Program-made: the position numbers and the translations under genes | Notes under the pieces: generated by a model | Seen by the model: only the letters and a program-made list of their open reading frames with translations | Told to the model about the DNA's origin: nothing | Database searches by the model: none | Shown: piece after piece, positions 1 to 5,948 of the stretch | Position numbering within the stretch: the stretch's first letter is position 1 | How the letters are laid out: every line of letters begins with the position of its first letter | Assembly: GCA_016931085.1 (NCBI GenBank) | Contig: JAFGFO010000175.1 | Span: forward strand, 1 to 5,948 | Direction of reading: 5' to 3' | Source: Thermoflexales bacterium | GTDB taxonomy: Bacteria; Chloroflexota; Anaerolineae; Fen-1058 | Length of the DNA stretch: 5,948 bases

Positions 1-160
1 CCAGCAGATGTATGGTCTTGAACGATTGTGCGAGGTGCTCAGTCGACAGTGGGACAAGCCGGCTGAACAGATCAAGCAGGCGGTGGTCGAAGACGTGCTG
101 CGATTTATCGGCCCGCAAAAGGTCTATGATGATATCACCTTGGTGGTACTAAAACGCTAG
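1..160 (+). CDS. SpoIIE/RsbU-type PP2C serine/threonine phosphatase, C-terminal end (5' truncated by window)
   Basis: Reading from base 2, an open frame of 52 codons ends at TAG 158-160. Its start lies outside the window. The peptide carries the usual end of the SpoIIE-like PP2C fold. 'MYGLERL' near the beginning matches the family's G-x-ERL segment. A helical stretch follows (AEQIKQAVVEDVLRF), and then 'YDDITLVVLKR', where the Asp pair is the metal-binding DD that precedes the last beta strand. Enzymes of this family dephosphorylate serine or threonine, often on anti-anti-sigma proteins in partner-switching pathways, and many carry N-terminal sensor domains. None of that upstream part is visible here, so the signal sensed is unknown. 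The next gene starts 36 bases after the stop with no clear promoter or terminator between them, so read-through into the arabinofuranosidase gene is possible but unproven. Confidence 0.85.
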   Translation, partial: QQMYGLERLCEVLSRQWDKPAEQIKQAVVEDVLRFIGPQKVYDDITLVVLKR

Positions 161-185
161 GTAACAGAATTACAAAAACTTGCTA

Positions 186-191
186 GAGGAG
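186..191 (+). promoter_or_regulatory. Ribosome binding site that sets the GH51 start
   Basis: GAGGAG lies five bases before ATG 197-199. A GTG at 191-193 is in frame and would add two residues (M-H), but it overlaps the Shine-Dalgarno bases themselves. The ATG at 197 is therefore the better start. Confidence 0.75.
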
Positions 192-196
192 TGCAT

Positions 197-1675
197 ATGA
201 ACAAGATTATTGTCAACGCCGACTGGGGCAAAGAAACGATCAGCCGTCACATCTACGGCCACTTTGCCGAGCACTTGGGCCGCTGCATTTATGGCGGCAT
301 CTGGGTGGGTGAGGATTCAGCCATTCCCAACGTTCGAGGCATTCGCCGCGACGTGGTCGAGGCGCTGCGCCGGATCAACATTCCCAACTTGCGCTGGCCG
401 GGCGGCTGCTTTGCGGACGAGTATCATTGGATGGACGGCATCGGCCCGCGCGAACAGCGCCCCCCCATGGTCAACACGCACTGGGGCGGCGTCGTCGAGA
501 ACAATCACTTTGGCACGCACGAGTTTATGGATTTGTGCGGCCAGTTGGGCTGCGAGCCCTACGTCTGCGGCAATGTGGGCAGCGGCACGGTGCGCGAGAT
601 GCAGCAGTGGGTCGAGTACCTGACTGGCGTCGAGGGACCGATGGCTGATCTCCGTGCGGCGAATGGACGCGCAGAGCCCTGGCGAGTCAGATATTGGGGC
701 GTGGGCAACGAGAGCTGGGGCTGCGGCGGGAACATGCGCGCGGAGTATTACGCCGACGAATACCGCCGCTACGCGACTTACCTCCGCAACTTTGGCGAGA
801 ACAAGCTCTTCAAGATCGCGGGGGGTGCCCCATCGGACCATTATACCTGGACGGACGTGCTCATGCGTGAGGCGGCCCGCTTCATGGACGGCCTGTCGCT
901 TCACTACTATACCATTTTCCCGGCCTGGGAGAACAAAGGCTCGGCAACGCAATTCGATGAGGAGCGCTGGTTTGGCGTCTTGCAAGCTGCCCTGCGCATG
1001 GACGAGGTGGTGACTCAACACGCCACGATCATGGACAAGTACGATCCCCAGCGGCGCGTCGGTATGATCGTGGACGAGTGGGGCGCGTGGTACGACGTTG
1101 AGCCAGACACCAATCCGGGCTTTCTCTACCAGCAAAACACGCTGCGCGATGCGCTCTTGGCCGGGCTGACGCTCAACATCTTTAACCGGCATTGTGACCG
1201 CATCAAGATGGCAAACCTTGCCCAGACGGTCAATGTGCTCCAATCGGTGATCTTGACCGAAGGTGAGAAAATGCTCCTGACGCCGACGTATCACGTCTTT
1301 GAGATGTACAAGGTCCACCAGGATGCTGTGCTTTTGCCATTGGATCTGCAAAGCGATGCCTATGCATTCGGCGAGCAATCCATTCCGGCGCTCAGCGCAT
1401 CGGCCTCACGCGACCAGGCTGGGGAGATTCATCTTTCGCTCTGCAACCTGGACCCGCTGCGAGCGGCCGACGTCAGGTGTGAGCTGCGCGGTGTCCAGGT
1501 GAGCAGCGTGGCCGGTCGTGTCTTGACGGCGGAGACGATGACGGCTCACAACACCTTCGATAAGCCGGATGTTGTTCGCCCGATTCCTTTTGAGGATGTG
1601 CGGCTCGAAGGCGGGACACTGCGCGCGCAAGTGCCGCCCAAGTCGGTGGCAGTCTGTGAGTTGAGAGGGATGTGA
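197..1675 (+). CDS. Alpha-L-arabinofuranosidase, glycoside hydrolase family 51
   Basis: This 492-aa enzyme is predicted to release non-reducing terminal alpha-L-arabinofuranose from arabino-oligosaccharides with retention of configuration. It has no signal peptide, so it should act in the cytoplasm on imported oligosaccharides. Numbered from ATG 197, conserved GH51 blocks are seen in order: [18 protein letters not shown] near 20-37, [17 protein letters not shown] near 65-81, [15 protein letters not shown] near 104-118, and [18 protein letters not shown] near 125-142. [11 protein letters not shown] (168-178) carries the predicted acid/base Glu172, and VDEWGAWY (292-299) carries the predicted nucleophile Glu294. 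These positions fall where the family's catalytic pair is normally found. The length of about 490-500 aa is that of bacterial AbfA-type enzymes, with a (beta/alpha)8 barrel and a C-terminal beta domain from about residue 380. Nothing is truncated or missing. It lies 36 nt after the phosphatase stop and may share its transcript. It could also act on arabinoxylan fragments, because GH51 members vary in specificity. Confidence 0.95.
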   Translation: MNKIIVNADWGKETISRHIYGHFAEHLGRCIYGGIWVGEDSAIPNVRGIRRDVVEALRRINIPNLRWPGGCFADEYHWMDGIGPREQRPPMVNTHWGGVVENNHFGTHEFMDLCGQLGCEPYVCGNVGSGTVREMQQWVEYLTGVEGPMADLRAANGRAEPWRVRYWGVGNESWGCGGNMRAEYYADEYRRYATYLRNFGENKLFKIAGGAPSDHYTWTDVLMREAARFMDGLSLHYYTIFPAWENKGSATQFDEERWFGVLQAALRMDEVVTQHATIMDKYDPQRRVGMIVDEWGAWYDVEPDTNPGFLYQQNTLRDALLAGLTLNIFNRHCDRIKMANLAQTVNVLQSVILTEGEKMLLTPTYHVFEMYKVHQDAVLLPLDLQSDAYAFGEQSIPALSASASRDQAGEIHLSLCNLDPLRAADVRCELRGVQVSSVAGRVLTAETMTAHNTFDKPDVVRPIPFEDVRLEGGTLRAQVPPKSVAVCELRGM

Positions 1676-1739
1676 CAGCAAGCAGATAGCCAGCTCGACA
1701 GGAGGATGTTGTAATCGCGTTTCGCGGGCCTTGCGCCTC

Positions 1740-1768
1740 TTGACCAGCCCTCCAGATACATCTATAAT
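1740..1768 (+). promoter_or_regulatory. Sigma70-type promoter of the LVIVD-repeat protein gene
   Basis: The -35 box TTGACC (1740-1745) and the -10 box TATAAT (1763-1768) are separated by exactly 17 bases, which is close to the housekeeping consensus. Transcription should begin near 1775, giving a leader of about 100 nt before ATG 1877. The promoter sits 64 nt after the GH51 stop, which indicates that the large secreted gene has its own transcription unit. The sequence CTCTTGACCAG around the -35 and TATAATG at the -10 recur in the promoter at 5206-5234. Confidence 0.75.
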
Positions 1769-1796
1769 GAAGGTATACCAACGCCATACCCGCAAA

Positions 1797-1838
1797 GGCG
1801 CGGGATATCCACACGCTAGGCGAGACACTCGCCGCGCC
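1797..1838 (+). other. Foldable leader segment with two competing stem-loops
   Basis: Within the predicted 5' leader, GGCGAG (1819-1824) pairs perfectly with CTCGCC (1828-1833) around a 3-nt loop. GGCGCGG (1797-1803) can pair with CCGCGCC (1832-1838). The two stems share bases 1832-1833, so they cannot both be complete. There is no run of T after either stem, which argues against an intrinsic terminator. The segment may affect mRNA stability or translation, but GC-rich DNA forms such stems by chance and I recognise no riboswitch class. Confidence 0.3.
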
Positions 1839-1864
1839 ATCCGGGCGAAAAAAGATGTAACGAC

Positions 1865-1871
1865 GAGGAGG
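1865..1871 (+). promoter_or_regulatory. Strong ribosome binding site for the LVIVD-repeat protein
   Basis: GAGGAGG ends five bases before ATG 1877. The match and spacing are near ideal and fix the start, which is also the codon that begins a good signal peptide. Confidence 0.8.
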
Positions 1872-1876
1872 TTGTT

Positions 1877-4800
1877 ATGAAGCGCGTATTCCTGTTTACC
1901 CTGCTGCTTTTGTCCCCTCTATTCCTTGCTGGCCAGGGGATGAGCCACGACGCGGCTGCCAGGCAGGTCTTACGCTTTCCGGCTGAGCCTCAAGCCCCCG
2001 CATCACCAGGCGCAACCACCAACATGGCTGCGGTGAGCGCGTTTGGCGGCACGATGCAAGCCTTGGCCACCTCGGGACATTACGCCTATGTATCGGAAGG
2101 GATGAGCTTTGTCGTTTTTGACATCTCCACCCCGTCGAATCCCGTAGAACTTGGCCGGACGATGCTGCCCGATATGGCCTGGGAGATCAAGATCGTTGGA
2201 GATTACGCCTACGTCGCCGCATGGAGCAAGGGCTTGCAGGTCGTGGATATTTCTGACCCGGCCGCGCCATCTGTGGTGGGGAGTTGGGGGCGAGCCGATA
2301 GGACGGGGTGGGTCTATGCGGTAGGTGTAAAAAATGGCTATGCCTACCTGGGTGGCTATGACAACATCGTCGTGCTGAACGTCTCTGACCCGGCTTCACC
2401 GGCCTACGTCAAGGATGTTGGCGGTACTTTCTCGGCCCAGGCGATGGCGATCGACGGCAGCTCTCTGTACATCGCCGGCAGCAACGCCGGGCTGGTCATT
2501 TACGATCTCAGCGATCCGACCACGCCGGCGTTGGTGAGCGCTTTTAATCCAACCGGCTATGGTTATACGTATGGGTTGGCGTTGGCAGGGGCCTATGCCT
2601 ACCTGGCGGATGGAACGTATGGCATGCGCATCGTCGATATCTCCGATCCGGCCAGCCCTACCCAGGTGGGTAAATACCCGCCGGAAGGCTATAACCATTC
2701 GGGGTCTTTCAGGAAGGTCGCCCTGGGCGGAAATTTCGCCTACCTGGCGGATGACGACCATGGCCTGTGGGTCATCGACATCTCGACCTCCACCGCCCCC
2801 GCTTCTCACAGCAGCGTGGCAATCGCCGATGGGGTGAGTGACGTGGCGTTTGCCAATGACCACGTCTTTACCGCCCAGGATCAATTCAAAGCGTTCAGTG
2901 CGGCGGCAGGCACGACGGCCCCCACACTGCTTGGCGAGTACAAATCGCTGGACTCGATCAACGTCCTCCACGCGCAAGACAATACGCTCCTGGCTGCAGC
3001 GCGTGCCGGGCAATCGATGTACCAGCTTGACATCACGAACCCGGCGGCTCCGCGCAAGCTGGCAGCCTATGATGCCCTTGGGGGCTGTGAGGTGATCCAA
3101 ATCGAAGGCAACAAGGCCTACGTCGGCGGCGGAGCCGACGAGAATTTGCGAATTTTCGATCTCAGCACCCCGGGACAGATCGACTACCAGGGATCGCTGG
3201 ACACCCCCGGCTTTGTGTGGCGACTCTCGGCTTCAGGCAGCCTGGTTTTCATTGGGGATGGATCGAATGGTGTGGTGGTCGCCGACGCCTCCAATCCCAC
3301 TGCGCCATCCCAACTGGATCACTATGCCGCCAATTTTGCCAATGATATCGCCTATGGGAACGGCTACGTCTACGTGGCCGATGGATCGGATCAGATCATC
3401 GTCCTGGATGCCTCCGACCCGAGCAATTTAACGTATGTGAGCGGTTACAGCCTGATCTCTAACCGCCTGCACGTTTGGGGCGATTACCTGGTGACGCGGG
3501 GTACCCAGCCGGCCAGTTTTTCCATTGTGGACGTGACTAAGCCGGCTTCTCCAACCCTCGCATCGACGACATTTACTTCATTCAGCAATGGCATCGTCGA
3601 CATGGCCGTCCAGGGCGACCTGGCCTACATCCTGGGAGGTGTGAGCGGGGGGATATCGGGCTCGTATTCTTCGCTGTTGGTTTACGACATCTCGAATCCC
3701 GCCTCGCCTGGTCAAATCGCGGCATACGATATGCCGGCCGGGGCGGAGCGCGTGACCGTTTCGGGGAAATACGCGTATGTTGGACTGGGCGGGCGTGGCT
3801 TGCTCGTCGTCAAGCTGCTGCTGCCCCGCATCTCTCAAGTCGATCCCGCCATCGGGCCAGTGGGCTGGACGACGCTGATCAACATTTACGGGGATGGCTT
3901 TGCGGCTGGCGCCAGCGTGGAAATCGGGACGGCGGCGGCCGTATCGACTACAGTCATGGCTGAGACTCACATCCAGGCTTTGGTTCCCGCCACGCTGGCC
4001 GCGGGGGAATACGCTGTCAAAGTGACGAATCCGAGTGGTTATGGACACACGCTCGCCAACGCCTTCAAGCTCGTCGATGCCACCGCCGAGGGGGTGTTTG
4101 CCACTGCCGATGACCTGTTCACAACGCCCGCCCCCCCGCGCGCGACCGAAACGACAGCCTTGGCGCTCCACGTTCACCGGGTGGGCGGCGCAACAGCGTT
4201 GAGCGATTTCACCGTCGATTTTTACAAAGGGAATCCCGACCGGGGCGGGACCTTGATCGGCACGGGGGTCGTCGCCACCTTGCCCCCTAGCGGCGCCGCG
4301 ACGACATCGCCGGTCAACTGGACGCCCGATTATGCGGTAGACACCCATATCTACGCGCTCTTGGGGACTTCTGGGATCAAGGTCCACCGCGAGATCGCCG
4401 TCTTGCCCTCCTCCACGGATCCCAACGCGCCGCTTGTCAGCAGCGTGCGGATCAACGGGGGGACCGGCAGCCAGGATACGAGCAGCCGGACGGTCAATCT
4501 GCAAATCAGCGCCAGCGACGTGGGCAGCGGGCTCAACACGATGTGGGTGGCCGAGTGGATGTGGAACCCAGGCTTGGGGAGTTGGCAAGTGATCCAGGAG
4601 CAGGGTTGGATTCCCTACCAGGCTCTCTTGGGCTGGACGTTATCAGGCCAGCCGGGGAGCCGCTTCATCGACGTGTGGGTGGCGGATTTTGCCGGGAACA
4701 TCAGCGATAAAGCCGAGCAAGCCCATATCAACCTTTTGTACGCGAATATGTGGATCGCCCAGGACCAAACCCAGTGCTTCAACTATGATCTCACCGCAGG

Positions 4801-5155
4801 CCAGCACATCCAAGCGCAGCTCAACCCGGCCTCTGGCGATGCGGACCTGTATGTGGGCACGTATGACGATGGCATACTTTACTCGAGCTGCCAGGCTGGC
4901 AGCGCGGCCGAGTCGCTGGCTTTTGATGCTCCCAAGACGGATTGGTACTCTTTTATCGCCTATGGGTACACGAACGCCATGTACAACCTGGCGATTAACC
5001 GCTCAGCCCTCCTTCAGTCCCAAGGGCTCACGGATAAAATCACGCCGACTTTGAACTTGCCTGCTGGAGGCCCGCCCACCCAAATGGGATTACCCCACGC
5101 GCCGGTGGAGACGCCCAATTTCCCGCTCTATCTGCCGCTCATCCAGAGACAGTAA
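1877..5155 (+). CDS. Large exported LVIVD-repeat beta-propeller protein with TIG, Ig-like and PPC domains and a YLPLIQRQ tail
   Basis: This 1092-aa protein is predicted to be secreted. Residues 1-20 form a signal peptide with basic KR at 2-3 and a hydrophobic core at 4-18; there is no lipobox, and cleavage probably falls between about 18 and 28. Residues 69-650 hold about 14 LVIVD-type repeats (pattern YAYV...GLxVVDISDPAxPxxVGxY). A TIG/IPT-like Ig fold follows at about 649-734. The region 735-846 resembles a beta-sandwich but I cannot name it. An Ig-like domain at about 850-952 ends in the typical DFAGNIS. A PPC (bacterial pre-peptidase C-terminal) domain lies at about 956-1042 with GDADLYV, and its Cys967 and Cys1004 might form a disulfide. 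A linker of about 40 residues leads to FPLYLPLIQRQ. No catalytic motif is seen. LVIVD, TIG and PPC domains usually mediate binding at or outside the surface, so adhesion, carbohydrate binding or scaffolding is the likely role, but the ligand is unknown. The gene has its own promoter and strong RBS. Confidence 0.9.
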   Translation: MKRVFLFTLLLLSPLFLAGQGMSHDAAARQVLRFPAEPQAPASPGATTNMAAVSAFGGTMQALATSGHYAYVSEGMSFVVFDISTPSNPVELGRTMLPDMAWEIKIVGDYAYVAAWSKGLQVVDISDPAAPSVVGSWGRADRTGWVYAVGVKNGYAYLGGYDNIVVLNVSDPASPAYVKDVGGTFSAQAMAIDGSSLYIAGSNAGLVIYDLSDPTTPALVSAFNPTGYGYTYGLALAGAYAYLADGTYGMRIVDISDPASPTQVGKYPPEGYNHSGSFRKVALGGNFAYLADDDHGLWVIDISTSTAPASHSSVAIADGVSDVAFANDHVFTAQDQFKAFSAAAGTTAPTLLGEYKSLDSINVLHAQDNTLLAAARAGQSMYQLDITNPAAPRKLAAYDALGGCEVIQIEGNKAYVGGGADENLRIFDLSTPGQIDYQGSLDTPGFVWRLSASGSLVFIGDGSNGVVVADASNPTAPSQLDHYAANFANDIAYGNGYVYVADGSDQIIVLDASDPSNLTYVSGYSLISNRLHVWGDYLVTRGTQPASFSIVDVTKPASPTLASTTFTSFSNGIVDMAVQGDLAYILGGVSGGISGSYSSLLVYDISNPASPGQIAAYDMPAGAERVTVSGKYAYVGLGGRGLLVVKLLLPRISQVDPAIGPVGWTTLINIYGDGFAAGASVEIGTAAAVSTTVMAETHIQALVPATLAAGEYAVKVTNPSGYGHTLANAFKLVDATAEGVFATADDLFTTPAPPRATETTALALHVHRVGGATALSDFTVDFYKGNPDRGGTLIGTGVVATLPPSGAATTSPVNWTPDYAVDTHIYALLGTSGIKVHREIAVLPSSTDPNAPLVSSVRINGGTGSQDTSSRTVNLQISASDVGSGLNTMWVAEWMWNPGLGSWQVIQEQGWIPYQALLGWTLSGQPGSRFIDVWVADFAGNISDKAEQAHINLLYANMWIAQDQTQCFNYDLTAGQHIQAQLNPASGDADLYVGTYDDGILYSSCQAGSAAESLAFDAPKTDWYSFIAYGYTNAMYNLAINRSALLQSQGLTDKITPTLNLPAGGPPTQMGLPHAPVETPNFPLYLPLIQRQ
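2081..3826 (+). repeat. Tandem LVIVD-type protein repeats, about 14 copies
   Basis: Copies begin at about residues 69, 110, 155, 197, 240, 287, 329, 370, 413, 456, 497, 537, 582 and 632 of the exported protein, a spacing of 40-50 residues. Well-kept copies read like YAYVAAWSKGLQVVDISDP (from 110) and YAYLADGTYGMRIVDISDP (from 240). The copy at 329 has lost the DIS-DP core, the copy at 582 carries an insertion of about 8 glycine/serine-rich residues, and the copy at 632 stops after the GLLVVK strand. At the DNA level the copies have diverged, so this is not a recent expansion. Each repeat should form one propeller blade. Confidence 0.85.
5120..5152 (+). other. C-terminal FPLYLPLIQRQ tail motif of the exported protein
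   Basis: The last 11 codons encode FPLYLPLIQRQ after a proline-rich linker. From memory, short tails of the type hYLPLhhR close many exported proteins of Chloroflexota, but I know of no characterised function. It lacks the LPxTG motif, hydrophobic span and full positive tail of a sortase signal. A very similar string, KIYLPVIQ, appears in the broken mini-gene downstream. Confidence 0.5.
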
Positions 5156-5205
5156 GCTGGATCGACAAGAGATCACACTGCCGCAGAGGGGGATAAATCT
5201 AACTC

Positions 5206-5234
5206 TTGACCAGTCGTCTATCTGCGTTTATAAT
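5206..5234 (+). promoter_or_regulatory. Sigma70-type promoter of the mini-gene and GH106-like gene
   Basis: TTGACC (5206-5211) and TATAAT (5229-5234) are separated by exactly 17 bases. The predicted start of transcription is near 5241, leaving a leader of only about 24 nt before ATG 5265. The 11 bases CTCTTGACCAG (5203-5213) and the TATAATG (5229-5235) are identical to those of the promoter at 1740-1768, while the spacers differ. The rest of the 5156-5264 intergenic region shows no terminator or other feature. Confidence 0.75.
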
Positions 5235-5264
5235 GGCTATTTGTAGCACCTGATTGAATTCGAT

Positions 5265-5434
5265 ATGAAAAAGCGACTTTGTTGGATCGTCCTCACCAGC
5301 ATCATCCTGGCCGGATGGGGCAGTTCTCCAGCGATCCTGGCCACACCCTCCGTCGAACAGTAGAGGCATCAGGCGAGTTAGTGGAATGGCCCAAGATCTA
5401 TTTACCGGTGATTCAATGTGGAGAGATACTATGA
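5265..5434 (+). pseudogene. Frame-broken mini-gene: signal peptide followed by YLPVIQ tail in the -1 frame
   Basis: From ATG 5265 a 32-codon frame runs to TAG 5361-5363. It encodes a textbook signal peptide (MKKRLCW, hydrophobic core IVLTSIILAGW, probable cleavage after AILA) and then only TPSVEQ. In the -1 frame, codons from 5360 encode VEASGELVEWPKIYLPVIQ followed by CGEIL, ending at TGA 5432-5434. That frame contains the same YLPxIQ string that ends the large upstream secreted protein, and its stop overlaps the ATG of the next gene by four bases (ATGA), as in coupled genes. One shift of frame between about 5315 and 5361 would restore a 56-aa exported peptide. No slippery heptamer is seen near the TAG, so an indel (mutation or sequencing error) is likelier than programmed frameshifting. 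The initiator has no good Shine-Dalgarno sequence. It could be a remnant of a longer secreted protein that lost its middle. Function is unknown. Confidence 0.5.
5420..5425 (+). promoter_or_regulatory. Ribosome binding site of the GH106-like gene
   Basis: GGAGAG lies five bases before ATG 5431 and within the last codons of the mini-gene's -1 frame. Ribosomes ending at TGA 5432 could re-initiate here. Confidence 0.65.
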
Positions 5435-5948
5435 ACATTGAAAAGTTTCAAACCCCACCGCAAGACTATCGCGAGATCCCCTTTTGGTCGTGGAACGACA
5501 GGCTCGACCCGCAGGAGCTGGTCCGGCAAGTCGCGCTGATGGACGAGGCCGGCTGGGGCGGCTTTTTCATGCACTCGCGTGTGGGGCTGACCACGCCGTA
5601 CATGGGCCGGCAGTGGATGGACTGCATCCAGGCCTGTATCGAGGCCGCCCGCGAGCGCCGCATGGGCGCCTGGCTGTACGACGAGGACAAGTGGCCGAGC
5701 GGCTTTGCCGGCGGCCTGAGCGTGGCCGCCAACCCGGATTATCGTGACCAGTGCTTGGTCTGCAAAGTCGACAACAAGCCCGCGTTGTTGGCCGAGCGCA
5801 TCGCCACTTTTTCCGCCCGCCAGGTCGAGGGACAACTGGCCGACATTCATCCCGACGAGGCGCCGGCCCTGAGCGACGCCGCCGACCGCCTGATCCAATT
5901 TTACCCGCAGACCATGCCGCTGGGCCAGCCCTGGTTCAACGAGTATGC
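5431..5948 (+). CDS. GH106-like glycosyl hydrolase, N-terminal part (3' truncated by window)
   Basis: An open frame of 172 full codons runs from ATG 5431 to the window end without a stop. The N-terminus matches a family of large proteins annotated as glycosyl hydrolases related to GH106 alpha-L-rhamnosidases. IPFWSWNDRLDPQELVRQV spans residues 16-34, GWGGFFMHSRVGLTTPY spans 41-57, and GAWLYDEDKWPSGFAGG spans 79-95. These fit the first strands and helices of a TIM-barrel-like domain. There is no signal peptide, so a cytoplasmic location is likely. Family members are often 700-1100 aa, so most of the protein, including any catalytic residues, lies outside the window. True GH106 enzymes release terminal alpha-L-rhamnose, but related clades are uncharacterised, so the substrate is left open. 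The start is supported by the GGAGAG site and by the ATGA overlap with the mini-gene. A plant-polysaccharide role fits the nearby GH51 gene. Confidence 0.8.
   Translation, partial: MNIEKFQTPPQDYREIPFWSWNDRLDPQELVRQVALMDEAGWGGFFMHSRVGLTTPYMGRQWMDCIQACIEAARERRMGAWLYDEDKWPSGFAGGLSVAANPDYRDQCLVCKVDNKPALLAERIATFSARQVEGQLADIHPDEAPALSDAADRLIQFYPQTMPLGQPWFNEY

Noticed and set aside
140..168. Possible promoter before the GH51 gene (TTGGTG then TAACAG)
   Set aside because: Both boxes match the consensus poorly and the first lies inside the phosphatase coding end. It is not supportable next to the two strong promoters in this window.
317..1378. Long open frame (353 codons) on the minus strand opposite the GH51 gene
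   Set aside because: The plus strand encodes an unmistakable GH51 enzyme with all conserved blocks. The antisense product has low-complexity His/Arg/Ala-rich composition, no recognisable domain and no RBS, as expected from GC-rich coding DNA.
1697..1720. Resemblance of CGACAGGAGGATGTTG to the RBS/start region at 1861-1886
   Set aside because: The similarity is limited to an SD-like GGAGG and a few flanking bases. No coding frame follows, so it is probably chance.
1676..1735. Intrinsic terminator after the GH51 gene
   Set aside because: Only a 4-bp CGCG stem around TTT (1716-1726) is found, with no T run after it.
3578..4588. Long open frame (336 codons) on the minus strand opposite the TIG and following domains
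   Set aside because: It is antisense to a continuous, domain-rich frame and its product is Arg/Gly/Pro-rich without any domain signature.
5134..5152. Sortase-type sorting signal at the end of the large protein
   Set aside because: LPLIQ is not LPxTG and no transmembrane stretch follows. The motif sits at the extreme C-terminus.
5351..5366. Programmed -1 frameshift site at the mini-gene stop
   Set aside because: No X-XXY-YYZ slippery heptamer or A/T-rich slip run is present near TAG 5361, and no strong stem-loop follows at the usual distance. An indel is the simpler explanation.
5413..5898. Minus-strand frame of 161 codons and a plus-strand frame at 5484-5747
   Set aside because: Both lie within the GH106-like coding region, whose residues 16-95 match a known family. 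The alternatives are out-of-frame shadows.

Overview
The window looks like a piece of a moderately GC-rich, free-living bacterium, most likely a Chloroflexota (Anaerolineae/Caldilineae-like) genome. The hints are the mosaic secreted LVIVD-repeat protein ending in a short 'YLPLIQRQ'-type tail, a terminal pattern I associate with exported Chloroflexota proteins, together with a PP2C/SpoIIE-type phosphatase and glycosidases of plant-polysaccharide type. This assignment is inference from protein style, since no rRNA or marker gene is present.

Layout, all genes on the + strand: (1) 1-160, the 3' end of a SpoIIE/RsbU-like PP2C phosphatase gene. (2) 197-1675, a complete GH51 alpha-L-arabinofuranosidase, cytoplasmic, with both catalytic glutamates visible. 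(3) 1676-1876, an intergenic region with a near-consensus sigma70-type promoter (TTGACC-17-TATAAT) and a leader of about 100 nt that can fold. (4) 1877-5155, a 1092-aa exported protein: signal peptide, about 14 LVIVD-type beta-propeller repeats, a TIG/IPT domain, an unassigned region, an Ig-like domain, a PPC domain, a linker and the YLPLIQRQ tail. (5) 5156-5264, a short intergenic region with a second promoter of the same design. (6) 5265-5434, a miniature gene broken by a frame change: a clean signal peptide in one frame, then a short stretch ending in KIYLPVIQCGEIL in the -1 frame, whose stop overlaps the next start as ATGA. (7) 5431-5948, the start of a GH106-like glycosyl hydrolase that runs off the window.

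Together the genes suggest use of plant cell-wall material (arabinose- and possibly rhamnose-containing side chains). The GH51 enzyme would trim imported arabino-oligosaccharides, the GH106-like enzyme would act on another sugar, and the secreted repeat protein would bind or scaffold outside the cell. The functional link between these genes is inference from proximity.

The least ordinary part is 5203-5434. A promoter matching the one in front of the large secreted gene drives a tiny reading frame that resembles only the head (signal peptide) and tail (YLPxIQ) of such a secreted protein, and it is coupled to a glycosidase gene. It may be a deletion remnant, a sequencing indel in a real 56-aa exported peptide, or a coupling leader. 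The sequence alone does not decide.
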